From positions 9,751,629 through 9,815,628 of the forward strand of contig CM067526.1 in NCBI GenBank assembly GCA_034509925.1: a stretch of 64,000 nucleotides of DNA. Reading direction: 5' to 3'. This DNA comes from Hirudinaria manillensis. Taxonomy: Eukaryota > Annelida > Clitellata > Hirudinida > Hirudinidae. Position 1 is the stretch's first letter; every line of letters begins with the position of its first letter. The notes beneath the pieces were generated by a model. The model searched no databases. It worked only from the letters and a program-made list of their open reading frames with translations, and had not been told where the DNA came from. Both the position numbers and the translations under genes were made by a program. This document shows positions 26,526 to 37,313 of the stretch, one piece after another.

Positions 26526-27340
26526 AAAAAAAAAACAAAAAAACTTTTGTACAAATGTAAACTCTTAGGGTTCGTGGTATTTAAGGTATTGGTTAAGGTT
26601 TAGTTTGCGGATCTCAGCATTGAAGCGGGACGTGGTTGAGAAGTTAACGACATGGGCTGGCAGTGTGTTCCAGGATTTGACAATTCGATTGCAGAAAAAG
26701 TATTTGGAAGTATTACAACGGAATTTGTTTGTCCTGAGTTTGTAGTTGTGGCCTCTGGTCCTAGTGTATGTTGATCTGTTGAGAATAGTGGATATTTTGC
26801 TATTAGTAAGGCCTTTTATTACTTTAAAACACATGGTGAGATCGGCCAGTAGTCGACGTTATTCTAGGGTGGGTAATTTAAGAATCTTTAGTCTCAGCAG
26901 ATAAAGATATTTGGTCAGTATGGGAATAGCCTTGGTGAACCTTTTTTGGATCTGTTCAATCCTATCGATGAGAAGTTTTTTGTGTGGGTTCCATACAGGA
27001 GAGCCGTACTTGAGTATTGGCCTAACATAGGTATGTCATGCCCTTTTGAGGATGTCGTGGTCACATGAGGAAAATGATGCTAGAACCAGTTTGGATATTG
27101 TAACTGCCTTTCTGGTGATGTTATCTATGTGCTTGTCAAGTCGGAGCGAAGAATCTATGAGTATTCCTTGATCTCGAATCATGTTAACTCTTGACAGTGT
27201 GTGGTTGTGAATACAACATTCATTTGGATGAAAAGATCTTTTGCAGCCAATTAATGAGAGAATCTGACATTTGTCGGGAGCAAGTTGTATCTGCCATCTC
27301 TCACTCCATCATAGAATATCATTAAGATGGTGAGGTAGCA
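26526..27340 (-). mobile_element. 5'-truncated CR1/jockey-like non-LTR element
   Basis: Minus-strand translation gives a typical C-terminal RT region: WQIQLAPDKCQIL, LGCKRSF-like spacing, YGSPVWNPHKKLLIDRIEQI, QKRFTKAI, then a 'RGHNYKLR ... FFCNRIVKSWNTLP' tail. Stop codons interrupt it near 26863 and upstream, and the catalytic RT motifs are absent. The last part is open at 26565-26834. It lies between cassette remnants and is dead. Confidence 0.75.
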
Positions 27341-27484
27341 GCCTAATCTCACGCTACCTTATTTCGTAAGTATCGCAGAACAGACTTCGCCTGGCATGTC
27401 TGCAAAACGTGAGCAGAAGTAATAAAAGTATGGCAAGAAGAAACGTTTGGCACTAGTCTGCAGCCCAATCAATTCAATCTCTCA

Positions 27485-27660
27485 CAATGTGAGACGAAGG
27501 AAATGACTTTAGATGTGGAGACGACCTTGAACTATTGCGAAAGGCAATGTAAAGAGTTGAGACACACCAGTGCAAACAGAGATGCCAAAGAGGCCATTTC
27601 TCATTTAAGGAGATGGATTAAATGTACGGTTTTGTAAGCGGACATCTTCGCTCTAAATGC
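27485..27660 (+). pseudogene. possible coding remnant repeated at 32150-32300
   Basis: One frame reads Q-C-E-T-K-E-M-T-L-D-V-E-T-T-L-N-Y-C and continues with charged helical residues to a TAA. A related stretch at about 32150-32300 shares 'ACCTTGA-CTATTGC' and 'GATG-CAAAGAGG' blocks but carries stop codons and frameshifts. This suggests an exon that existed in an ancestral unit. I do not recognise it. Confidence 0.35.
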
Positions 27661-28531
27661 TCCCCAGTATGTGACATTTTATCCCCAATGTGCAATACTT
27701 TATGGCTTCTTTAGGCAAGAGCCTTATATCAGTGAGGAACTCGCCAAAATGCGGTTAACGCACTCACGAGGAAGTTTTACAAAGATTAATTTGCAGGTTG
27801 AAATTAAAGCCCAAAATAGAAATGATATCAGAATTTCTCCACAATCATCATTTATTATTTTTTTCATATTTCTTCTTAAGCACTTCAACAAAACAGGCTC
27901 TTAAATTACTCTTCATCATTCTTAATATGGTTTTGAATATGACGTAATCCGAAAAGTCAGTGGAAGTAAACACTTACCATGAATAGTAATTAGTTCAAAA
28001 GTAAATTGGATGTCATTCTACACCATCGTGCATAATTCATTTCTCAATGTTGGCGACGGATCTGAGAATTAAGCAACAATGCAAATTATAAAATTATGAA
28101 TTTTAAATTACTGTTCTTGAAATTTAGAATCAATTTGATGAAATAACGCGCAGTAATTTATTTGTTACCAGCCGCATCATGTTGACTAGGAATACAAGAA
28201 AAAACTTTGTCGTATGAAATTGTACGTAATAAATTAAGGTTGCTTGGGTCCAATAAAATGAAGAGCTTCTACTTAAGCTTATTTGTTTTTCACTTTGCAT
28301 GTCACCTATTCCAGTATACAACAGTTCTTCAGTCGTTCAAACACCGATTTTTAATTCTCTTATAAAAGTAAAATAAATTTATTTTAGAATTTAATTATAT
28401 AAGATATTTAAAATAAAACCGATTCATAGTCTTTAGATCCAACGAGTATATTCCAATATTCAAAATAATAGTGCTATAAAGGAAATCAGTAAATTTAAAA
28501 AAAAAATTATAACATTTCTTAGTCAAAAATT

Positions 28532-30007
28532 ATGGCCGGAAGTAATCTTAAGAGTATGCGAGATAATTTGATAGAATTTCTAGTTTTCAACTTTACAGAA
28601 ATATTTTCCAAGAATTTTAGAAAAGGTAATTTTTAAAACATCATAAAAGTTGGTGCTTTTCCGCTTGAAATATAATTCCTCGCTAACGTTGCCTAGCATA
28701 CGAGGTTTCAACCTTAACCTCAAACTAATTAAAACAAATAATTAATTTATGCCCAATTTGCAAATTAGACAAAATATCCGTGAATTGATCGAAATCATAC
28801 TCATAACCTCAATTAAATTCAACTAACCATTATTAATTTCAACCATTCACAATCCTGCTACAACTTTTACAACAGATATCAATAATTCAAGAAGAAATTT
28901 ACTTCCTCCTTGTCTATTCGAACAAATATTACGCAAAAGCAAAGATTTAAAATGGAAAATGGATCTGGACGTTCTAATATCTTTGTTACAATTCAGAGAT
29001 ATTTTAAGTTGGAAGAACGTAGACATGATGGTATATACGAAACATTCACAAGCCAATACGAGAGATGAAATTATTGTTGAAATGAGTCGCATAAATTATC
29101 CGCTCAAAAGTCTTAGCGCCTGTTTAGATAGAATCACAGAAGAGGACATGAAGGCTCTATGTCAAATGGGATCTGAGCTTGAATCGTTAAATCTGTATTA
29201 TCATCATAGGTCAGTTTTATTTTTCAAACGAACATAAGTTTTATATTTTTATTAATGAAAGTGATAATTTTAGATCAACAAATGAGTTTCTTAACGCTCC
29301 GTTTACAAAACTCAAACGTTTGCGTTTAGAGAGGCTTAGTTATAGGGAACATTTAGAGATGTTTGATCCTGATAATGTATCAGATTGGAGTGGCGATATG
29401 TCTTTGAATTTAAGTTCTTTTTGTAACACGTTGGAAAAACTCCGAATCTATAATGAATCGCTCGATACGTTGACGATAGAATCTTTGACAAGTCTCACGA
29501 AGCTCAGAATATTATCTATGCCATATTGTCGGATAAATCATGATAACTTTTGCCAGAAAATCGTGAGTTCCATGGTTGAATTAAGGTAAATTTTATATTG
29601 TAATGACCGACAAATGGTATTCAAAACTCGAGAAAAAAAATTAAATATGAACATGATCGTATTTGTAGGATCCTTGACCTAAATTCTATGGGTCTAAAAT
29701 TAGCGTCCCAATTAGTTGATCTCCCAAGCACTTTACCGAATATACAAATTATCTACGTGAACTTTTTATTTCTAAAGTTGTGAGCTTTGTTTTCAACATC
29801 TTTATTATCTTATTAACATTTTTTATCTTATTAAGGAAAAAACATGTTATGGAAATTTTTAAAAACAAGCAAGGGTTTAAACTTGGTATATACCATTATA
29901 AGAATATTGTGAAACTTTATAATTCACCACAAGAGGAGATATACAATAGAGATTTAATGGTACGGAATATAATCTTGACTTTTTATTTATTTTTGATTAG
30001 AAAATAA
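28532..30007 (+). CDS. LRR/F-box-like protein, cassette copy B, 5 exons
   Basis: Exons 28532-28625, 28876-29209, 29274-29585, 29669-29779 and 29836-30007, in phase, giving 340 residues. The structure matches copy A exon for exon. Exons 1, 2, 4 and 5 are the same length as in copy A; exon 3 is 27 bp longer and keeps frame. The extra residues fall in the loop between LKRLRLERL and the WSGDMSLNLSSF segment. Amino acid differences cluster in exons 2 and 3 while the introns are nearly unchanged. Function unknown; see copy A. Confidence 0.75.
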
Positions 30008-30498
30008 TTATAAATAATTAAATCGATTTTGTTATGAATTAACCTCAATAATTATTTTTGATCGCAATCTATTTCCTTGAAAGCTTATTATGATAATGAT
30101 AATTGTATTTATAAAGTCATAAAGGGCTCAGTAAGCTTTGTAGAGCCCATTTCTAAGATGCCGCGCAAGTTGGTTTGAACAAGGATATACTAAATTTTTT
30201 ACTGCCGTTGGCTTTTTGTCCAAGGTATCGATAATATAATATAATAACATAACATGCAAGCAATGTTTGTGCCTTGAACAAATGAATCGTGTCCAATGTC
30301 AACTATAGCAACGAATAAAGCGTACTGGAAATTTGATCAGCTTACTAGCATCATGGAGGCTCATTTTCCCTTAAGAATTTTATGTTTGGAACGCAACCAT
30401 GGCATTTTAACTCCACCCATCCTATAAGCATATTTACGAGTCATAATTACTTTTTAATGTAGCTTCAAAAAATTGGAGAGGTAGACCAAGTACCCAAT

Positions 30499-31583
30499 AT
30501 GGCTTTGAATATAGAAGAGTCTGACAGCTCTATATCAAAGTGTCATGCCATCGAGGAGATGTTTCCTGTAGTTCCGCATGATCGGCAAGATTTCTGGAGA
30601 AGTGTCGAAAAAGTAAGCAAAAAATAAATATTGTACATTGTAAATTTCATTGTAATCAAATTATTGTAGAATCACCATTTCGTAATTTTCAATAACTTTT
30701 CCTATCAACGAAATTCAAAAATAAGTTTATGGTTTTATAAAAGTCTTAAAATTTACAAATATTTTTATTGATTTTTCTCAGATCCTTCTAGACGATTTGG
30801 AAAGATATTTTGTCTCATGGTGATTTTTATGGCTATTATATAATTTAAATCGTTATACTTTTATCGTAAACACAATCTAAAAATATCACTTTTTAATTTA
30901 CCAGTTGCGAGAGAGCAACCAATTACTTGGAATCAGGTCGAGCATCACCTGGTTTTGTGAAGTTAGTGACAGCATTTGATCATTTCCTAATTCGTTATTT
31001 GGATGATAATTAATGTTAAACTAAAATTCCTTTTCAGAGATGTAATTTATCTTATTTGCAATTGGTATGACTATGAAAACCCATTAAAAATGGTAAGTAT
31101 CGTTATAAATTATTTTCGTCATATCATTAAAATATCTCATTAAACGAATTTGTTTCTAAGAAAATTAATAAAGCAGTTGAACCTCTTCATAACAACATCG
31201 TAAGATTTTTTCCTTGAATTTAAATGAAAACTAAGAAATAAATATTTCACATCTCTTTCCAGCTAACAACACCCTGCATGTTGCGGGGATCACTGGAAAT
31301 TATCCAGAAAAATTTAAACAAAACATTAACTAGAAAGATATTAATGGCTTACTTCATCAATGCTTGGAACCAATTGAGCGAAATCTTTCAAAGACTCGGG
31401 TTGTATGATGTCAGTCAACATTGAAATGAAATTCTGTTGTCTTATTCATTTTAAATGTCTGTTAAAGTAATATTTATGCTAATAATTAAACAGGTTTGCT
31501 CACGAGCTATAGAGAATGATTCGTACGAAGATATTATAACTTGCATGGAAAAAATAATGCGTGCACTTGTTCAGCCAACATAA
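30499..31583 (+). CDS. small protein of unknown family, cassette copy B, 7 exons
   Basis: Exons 30499-30612, 30782-30819, 30905-30961, 31038-31092, 31161-31199, 31263-31409 and 31494-31583. Each has the same length as in copy A (114, 38, 57, 55, 39, 147 and 90 bp), giving 179 residues. The first exon differs most (MALNIEESDSS against MALYTGEADCC); the rest is almost the same protein. Two independently intact copies with all 12 splice sites kept argue for a real gene. The family is not recognised. Confidence 0.72.
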
Positions 31584-32149
31584 CCAATAAGGATTCAAGT
31601 CTGTCAGTGTAAATCAGGATGTGTTTTCAGATCCGTTAGATTTACGTTGGATGCACATGAAATTGACATCTTAAATAAATAATTAAGTCGAATATTCATT
31701 ACATGGCTTGATTTTAAATAATTCTGAAAATTAAACGCAGCTGGTTATTTTACAACCAATAGAAAAAAAATTAATGACATAAGGTCATTAGAAATATATG
31801 CGTGTTTTGCGTTGGGTATTTTCAGTAGATCATGTTTAGGAATTGAATCGAAGGTGTGGAAGCAAAAACAAATTTAGGAAAGAACTGATGGATTCTTGCA
31901 CTTTCGATTATTTTGTATTTTACGGTTAGTTGGAGAAACAGCGAAAACCTTGAATCATGGCCTTCAAGCAATGGCCGTGACCTGGGTATCCCCTGATTCA
32001 GTTGCCTTAGTGCTTGTTCAAGTAATTGAGTTTGTGGGTTCTGAAACGATTTCCATGACGAGGAGTGCAGCAATAGAATACATCTCTATAATAAGATTTC
32101 ATACTAGTATTTAAATTATGGCCAAATTTCATAATATAAAATTAATATT

Positions 32150-32300
32150 AACGTGGATTCGACCTTGATCTATTGCAAATGGGAGCGAACACAGTTGAGA
32201 AGCTTAAAGAATTGAGATGGTACACTGGCACATACGCAGATGTCAAAGAGGGCACAAAGCCGACACCTTCGCAATAACCCTTTCTAGTATGTGGGATTTT
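32150..32300 (+). pseudogene. decayed relative of the 27485-27660 segment
   Basis: Shares several short blocks with 27510-27680 in the same order but has in-frame stops and indels. It lies just after copy B. Confidence 0.35.
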
Positions 32301-32411
32301 ATCTCCAACAAAAAAATTACAGAATTCTTTAACATAATGGAACTCATTTAAATTACTTGTTTACATAATACGTTTATAGAATAAAATAACTATAGTTAAC
32401 GTTTATTAAAG

Positions 32412-32531
32412 ATGGGTTTACGAATGCGACTTAATGATGTTGAAAAAGGTCAAATTCTTGCTTTGAAAGACTTGAATTTACAAGAGGTCATCGCTTCAAG
32501 CTTTAGACTGAGTTACAATGAGTGTTATTAA
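32412..32531 (+). mobile_element. Tc1/mariner-like transposase N-terminal remnant
   Basis: A 39-codon frame contains RLNDVEKGQILALKDLNLQEV, close to the N-terminal helix-turn-helix of Tc1-like transposases (typically 'L-x-D-x-EKGQILAL-K'). It stops soon after the first helices, and I see no catalytic domain downstream. A short decayed fragment. Confidence 0.5.
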
Positions 32532-32539
32532 ATTTTATT

Positions 32540-33467
32540 TTACAAGTTGTGTCATATCAGCTTGGATCTCTCTGCAGGATATTGGGAACTCCACTACCCG
32601 CAACCGCTTTATAGGTCTCATAAGTTATGCTAATATTCCCTAATTTTTGTCTTGCTATTATTATCGTTCTATTCCTACCGCACATCCCAGAATTGTGTTA
32701 GAGTTTCCTAGACCCTTCTTAAGAAAATAAACATATAAATTATCTAGTTAATATTTTTTAGGAATTCCTCCCTAAATAATTACCGATCCCACCCTATGAT
32801 TTCAGCTAAAAAGGTCATTTTTTTAACCAGAGATCATGCCTCCATAAAAAGGTTATCATCAGGTCCGTCGAAATTACATTTCTTTTCTCCTGAAAAAAAA
32901 TTTATACTCCTCCAATCTGTTTGAAAGAATATGCTCTTGGAATTACACATTGTAGAAATTGAAGATTTAAATATATTTTCAAGTAAAATAAAATATCAAA
33001 AGCTCTCGTTTAGGATGGTACTTTAACAAAGAAAAATAATCTTTAAAAAAAGGACCAATTGAATCGATCGAAAATTTTAAAAATAAATAAAATAGCTAAT
33101 TTCTTTTTGAGGGAATAGATTGTTGGCGTATCTTAAAAATTTATAAGTCAAGATATAATTCATATAGCGAAGAAATTGAGGTTCTTTATCATGTATGAGC
33201 ATTTAACTGATCTAGTTAAGGTTTAAACGTCTTAACTTTTAAAAATAGATCTATTTTTTAGTTTATGGTAGCATCAATGAAAAAAAATTGCTTTGACCAT
33301 ATTCTTAAAACATGAAAATAATTAAAAATAGTATTTAATTAAAGTTATCATCCATTATTTTAAATTTTAATAAGCAACTCTTATATAGATAACACGATAA
33401 CATCCGGTAGCTGATGGTTTTAGCCTACTAGGAATTTTCAGTCCAAGTTGCAACCTGACTTGTCTAA
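32540..33467. other. AT-rich DNA upstream of SPCS3
   Basis: No coding exon is seen. It presumably includes the SPCS3 promoter close to 33468, but I cannot point to a specific element. Confidence 0.4.
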
Positions 33468-34597
33468 ATGAATACCTTTTTATCTAGAGCGAACGCAATC
33501 TTTGCGTTTACACTATCTGCTCTGGCAGTGCTGACCTTTGGTTGTTTTTTGTCAACTGCTTTCAATGACAACTTGGCAGATGTTAGGATCGTAGCCACTA
33601 AAGCCTTGGTGTTAGTGATTGTTTTTTAATGATTTTTGTGCTAGAGCTAACGCCTTTTGTTAGTTAACAGTAAAATAATCATGCATTTCATTAGTTATTA
33701 GAACTGAGACCAGTTGTCTGGGTAAAGTGACTAAGGTTTATCTTTTATATGATAAAATCTGAACAACATACTTTTATGATTTAAATTTTTTGTCGATTCC
33801 TGTCTGATTTTGTTGTGCATCATTGCTTGTTTTATATACAGTTATCTCTTATATAGAGATAGTTGTCTACTTACCACTTATTATATGTTATTATTTATTC
33901 TTAAGCAAGAATGTACCAGATTACACAGCATCCAGGGAGAAAAATGATCTGGGTTTCATCAACTTTGATTTGAATGCAGGTGAGTTAATGTTTCTTTTGA
34001 ATTCACTGTTTACCATATCACTAGGCAAAATTGCAATCAATAGCAAACAAAATTTAGGAATTATTATATTGATTGCTCATAGACATTGTGGTGGACTTAT
34101 GAAATGATCCTTGCAGAACTCAGTGGAATCTTCAATTGGAATGTAAAGCAGCTCTTCATATACCTTACTGCTGAGTATGAAACTGAAAACAATGTAAGAT
34201 TTTCAATTTATTTGCTACCAAAATATTCTATAATACCCAAGAGTAAATAAGAAAATTTATGGATTTCTATTTACAGAAGTTCAACCAAGTCGTCATTTGG
34301 GACAAAATCATCAGACGGGGAGAGAGTGCGACTATCGATTACAAAGACATCAAAGCCAAATATTATTTCTTTGATGATGGCCATGGCTTGAGGTTAAGAG
34401 ATTTTCATTGTCGAATAATGCATGGTATAAAGGAACTTCTTTCTGACAATGATTTTCATTGCAGAGGCAATAAAAATGTTACACTGACACTTTCTTGGAA
34501 CATCATTCCAAATGCTGGCACCCTTCCATTTGTCAAGAACCAGGGAAGTTACAGAGTCGAGTTTATGGATGAATACTACAACTCAAGAATTATGTGA
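33468..34597 (+). CDS. SPCS3: signal peptidase complex subunit 3 (SPC22/23), 5 exons
   Basis: ER membrane subunit of the signal peptidase complex, which removes signal peptides from secretory proteins. Exons 33468-33610, 33906-33979, 34117-34193, 34277-34392 and 34465-34597 join in phase to 180 residues, the same length as the human protein as I remember it. It starts [20 protein letters not shown], followed by one membrane anchor (about 10-33) and a lumenal domain. The diagnostic segments are [60 protein letters not shown] and [10 protein letters not shown]. It is convergent with MALSU1. A candidate poly(A) signal lies at 34732. Confidence 0.96.
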
Positions 34598-34731
34598 CAT
34601 TTTCCTGGGCATGAACTTTTTGGCTGTTCATTGTTTGTTAGTGCCTGGATGGAGGATAATGGTTCAGGATTAGAAGGTTGATGGTGCTCGTTGCTACATA
34701 ATTTGTTTCCATAATAATTGGGTGATGTCCT

Positions 34732-34738
34732 TAATAAA
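34732..34738 (+). terminator. candidate poly(A) signal of SPCS3
   Basis: AATAAAA in the sequence CCTTAATAAAATTG, about 135 bp after the SPCS3 stop codon. Confidence 0.55.
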
Positions 34739-34933
34739 ATTGTATTTCCACTGAATAGTTTTCACTGAATTAAGGGGGCAGATGTTGGTAAGCAAGGAGT
34801 TTCTTCTCTGCTTAAAGTTATGGTGAAATTCTGTTCCCTCAGCCAGAAGTAATATTAATGAAATGGTAACTTAATATTTCTTAGAACTTTTCTAGGGTTG
34901 GACTTATGTGACATGTTACACTTTGCAACTTCA

Positions 34934-34945
34934 AATAATAATTTA
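34934..34945 (-). terminator. candidate poly(A) signal of MALSU1
   Basis: The minus strand reads CTGAATAAATTATT about 30-40 bp after the stop codon at 34974. Confidence 0.5.
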
Positions 34946-34973
34946 TTCAGGAAGAAATTGTCAAATCATGTTT

Positions 34974-35939
34974 TTATTTCTCTTTGGTGGTTCTAGTATT
35001 TCTGAATTTTTCCAATTCTTCTTCAAATGTTGAATCTGATAATGAGAAGTCAGATATATTCTTCTCCCCAAATCCTATGCAGTGATCGTCATATTTTGGT
35101 CCGACAGTCCATAGCTCCTCTAAATTGTACTTTATCCTTTCTTGTTCCAAAAATAAATGTAAGACTATGTTCCCTGCCAGAAATTTAAGGGTGATGTGAA
35201 TAATATACTCAGAACAGGTGTCCAATGTTACACAAATTGCTAACCAAGGTCCATCGCCAGCCAATTGTTTGAGGTGAGGCCTTCTATGAAGACAGATTCT
35301 GGATCTTTATCATGCTTTTTCATTTTGTACTGCAAGGAACATCATCATTACTGAGCGCATATAAAAATTAACTTGACTCACATGAAACTTTATTTTTTCT
35401 GCCACGGCCCGCAAATGTCGAAACGACTTCCCTGTCGCAATGATCATCTGGTCACAGTAATTTATCTCTACAGGCATGCTTATGGCACACAGATCTCTCA
35501 TTTTCTCTTCTTTTAAAAACTTCACTAACTGATCTAGGTCATAGACCCCTTTTTCTCCTCCTGTCAGCAGATCAATTATAAAATAAATTTGTTATGTAGA
35601 CTATGACAAATGACATATATTACTTTCGCATAGGTGTGAGGGATACTCCACTTCAATATCTTCTTCGACGACCGGATAAGCATTTTCTTCGTACTCTTCG
35701 TAGTCGTATCGCAACATTTCCTCGTCAATGTTCAGAGGTTTGTTATCCGAAGTTTTGTCACAAACGGACTGACTGGTCTGAAAATATCGAGGGCTGTGGT
35801 AAACAGGTGGCTTTCGAAGCAGTTTCATGGTATGGGGGAGGATAGTAGCTTTCTTAGCAGCGGCCGACAGAGATCTTCGTAAAATATTAGAAGACAAATT
35901 TGCCAATAAAGTGAATGATCTTGAACACGCCATCTCCAA
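34974..35939 (-). CDS. MALSU1: mitochondrial ribosome silencing factor (RsfS/DUF143 family), 4 exons
   Basis: Matrix protein that binds the large mitoribosomal subunit (uL14) and controls late assembly and subunit joining. Exons on the minus strand: 35939-35624, 35560-35382, 35329-35245 and 35173-34974, in phase, 259 residues. The N-terminus is basic and Ser/Leu-rich (SFTLLANLSSNILRRSLSAAAKK), consistent with a mitochondrial targeting sequence. The conserved domain follows: VYDLDQLVKFLKEEKMRDLC, MIIATGKSFRHLRAVAEKI, GLTSNNWLAMDLGNIVLHLFL, then NLEELWTVGPKYDD. These match the family's '(D)hhVhxx(S)xRHhxA', 'W(L)hhDhG(x)hVhH' and 'LE(x)LW' signatures. The acidic C-terminal tail is longer than usual. 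Confidence 0.94.
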
Positions 35940-36224
35940 TACACGTCCAGGTTCACAGTTTGTTTACTTTGTCATAAACGTGCTTAATATCTTCTACTAG
36001 AAGCGAAGAAAATTTTTAAAAAAATAATGAAGCAAAATTTGGTTCTAAAGTTTTTAAAGTAATATTTATCTAAAAATTTAATTTAATAAAAATTTAAATG
36101 TCAGATGAATGGACTTAAAGTGGCAAATAAATAAATTCAATTAAAATGCTAGAAAAATATTTTTTAATGTTTTTTATTTATTACATACTATATTGTCATA
36201 ATATCTGTTAAAATAATTAAGATT

Positions 36225-36350
36225 TCACCTTGATGTGGGAATCGCTGTCGCTAACGGAAGTAATGATGAGATCGAACTTCCACTGTAAAGAACAGATTTG
36301 TAGTACTGAGGTCTGGCACTATAGAAGCGGCACGAAGACGATTTTTGTTC
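36225..36350 (-). CDS. orphan terminal exon of a minus-strand gene
   Basis: On the minus strand, an acceptor (AAATTTTAG) precedes a 126-bp open stretch ending in TGA. Read in phase 0 it gives EQKSSSCRFYSARPQYYKSV and a Ser/Leu-rich end (LATAIPTSR). AATAAATAAA follows about 45 bp downstream (about 36173-36182). The combination of acceptor, balanced composition, stop and poly(A) signal suggests a real last exon. I could not find the upstream exons, and I do not recognise the product. Confidence 0.4.
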   Translation of the reverse strand, partial: EQKSSSCRFYSARPQYYKSVLYSGSSISSLLPLATAIPTSR

Positions 36351-37313
36351 CTAAAATTTAAACAAAGAGTACTGGCTAAAAGTCTGGTAAAGAGAAACAA
36401 AGCTAGAATATTTTTTAGAGAATATATTTTGAAACGTTCTATAATTCATGCGCTGAAATTTAATCTATCAAAAGTGAACAGAACCAAAAATCAAATAACT
36501 TTCAACTGGTCAACTTGTTTCTGATCAGTTGTTTAATTTATCGATGTAGATAATAAACTACTAGATAATGTAGATAATAAAATTATCCTGCTAACCAAAT
36601 GTTGTAAAAGAAAAAAGCGAAAGCTTTCCACTGAAGCTTTCCACAGCGTTCACTGTGGATATTGTCTTACGCACATGCACTGGAAAGGCGGTCTGAAAAT
36701 AGCCTAAAATAAAAACCAGAATGCTGAAAAAAAGCTTCTTTCATGAGGAACAAGAGAATAGACAATAGAAGAGAACAAGTAGTAGCTTAAAGAGTAGTTA
36801 AGACTAATCCAAATGTTTAAAGAATTCAGAACAACATGGAATTTATAACAGTTGAAGCATTTAAAAGTTCTGAGAATAGTCTGCTGTTTGCTTCTTTGCA
36901 TGCATCATTGTTTTACGTCATATAAAGATATGAAAATACACGATTTTAAATAAGCAAATTATCGAACATTTACCAAAGATCGAAACTGATGCAAACATCT
37001 TGGTTGAAATGCCCCAATAACTTGGACAAAAATTGAAATTTTACTTATGATTTCAAACACTTAAAAATAACTGCGCCTCTCGAGAAGCTCAGCTTGTTCA
37101 TGTTGGTTTATTTAATCATTGAGAAAGGTATCGCTTCCGTTTATTTGGTCATTCGTCGAATTTCATTTAATTCATCAGAAATCATCTTCAAAGTAAAAGT
37201 TGGATTCATTAAACAAATACAAATCGATTAATAATGTGTAGACAAAGTAATTGCTCTAACCGTCTTTGATTCCAGGTGCTAGTTTATCAGCTGTGCCATA
37301 GATAAGCTCGTCC
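36351..37313. other. no gene seen
   Basis: AT-rich sequence between the orphan exon and the BTB gene. A CCAG at about 37272-37275 and a later TTATCAG (about 37284-37290) could be 5' UTR splice acceptors for the BTB gene. Confidence 0.4.

Larger units (their letters stand above)
27680..31775. repeat. duplicated gene cassette, copy B
   Basis: 27938-31773 matches 22070-25917 closely. Upstream, about 27755-27850 shows a more divergent match to the cassette start (around 26000-26090). The unit contains intact paralogues of both cassette genes. Confidence 0.9.

Noticed and set aside
22259-28321. 63-aa frame seen twice (22259-22450 and 28130-28321, minus)
   Set aside because: The repetition is explained by the cassette duplication. 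It lies upstream of the LRR genes on the other strand with no further support.
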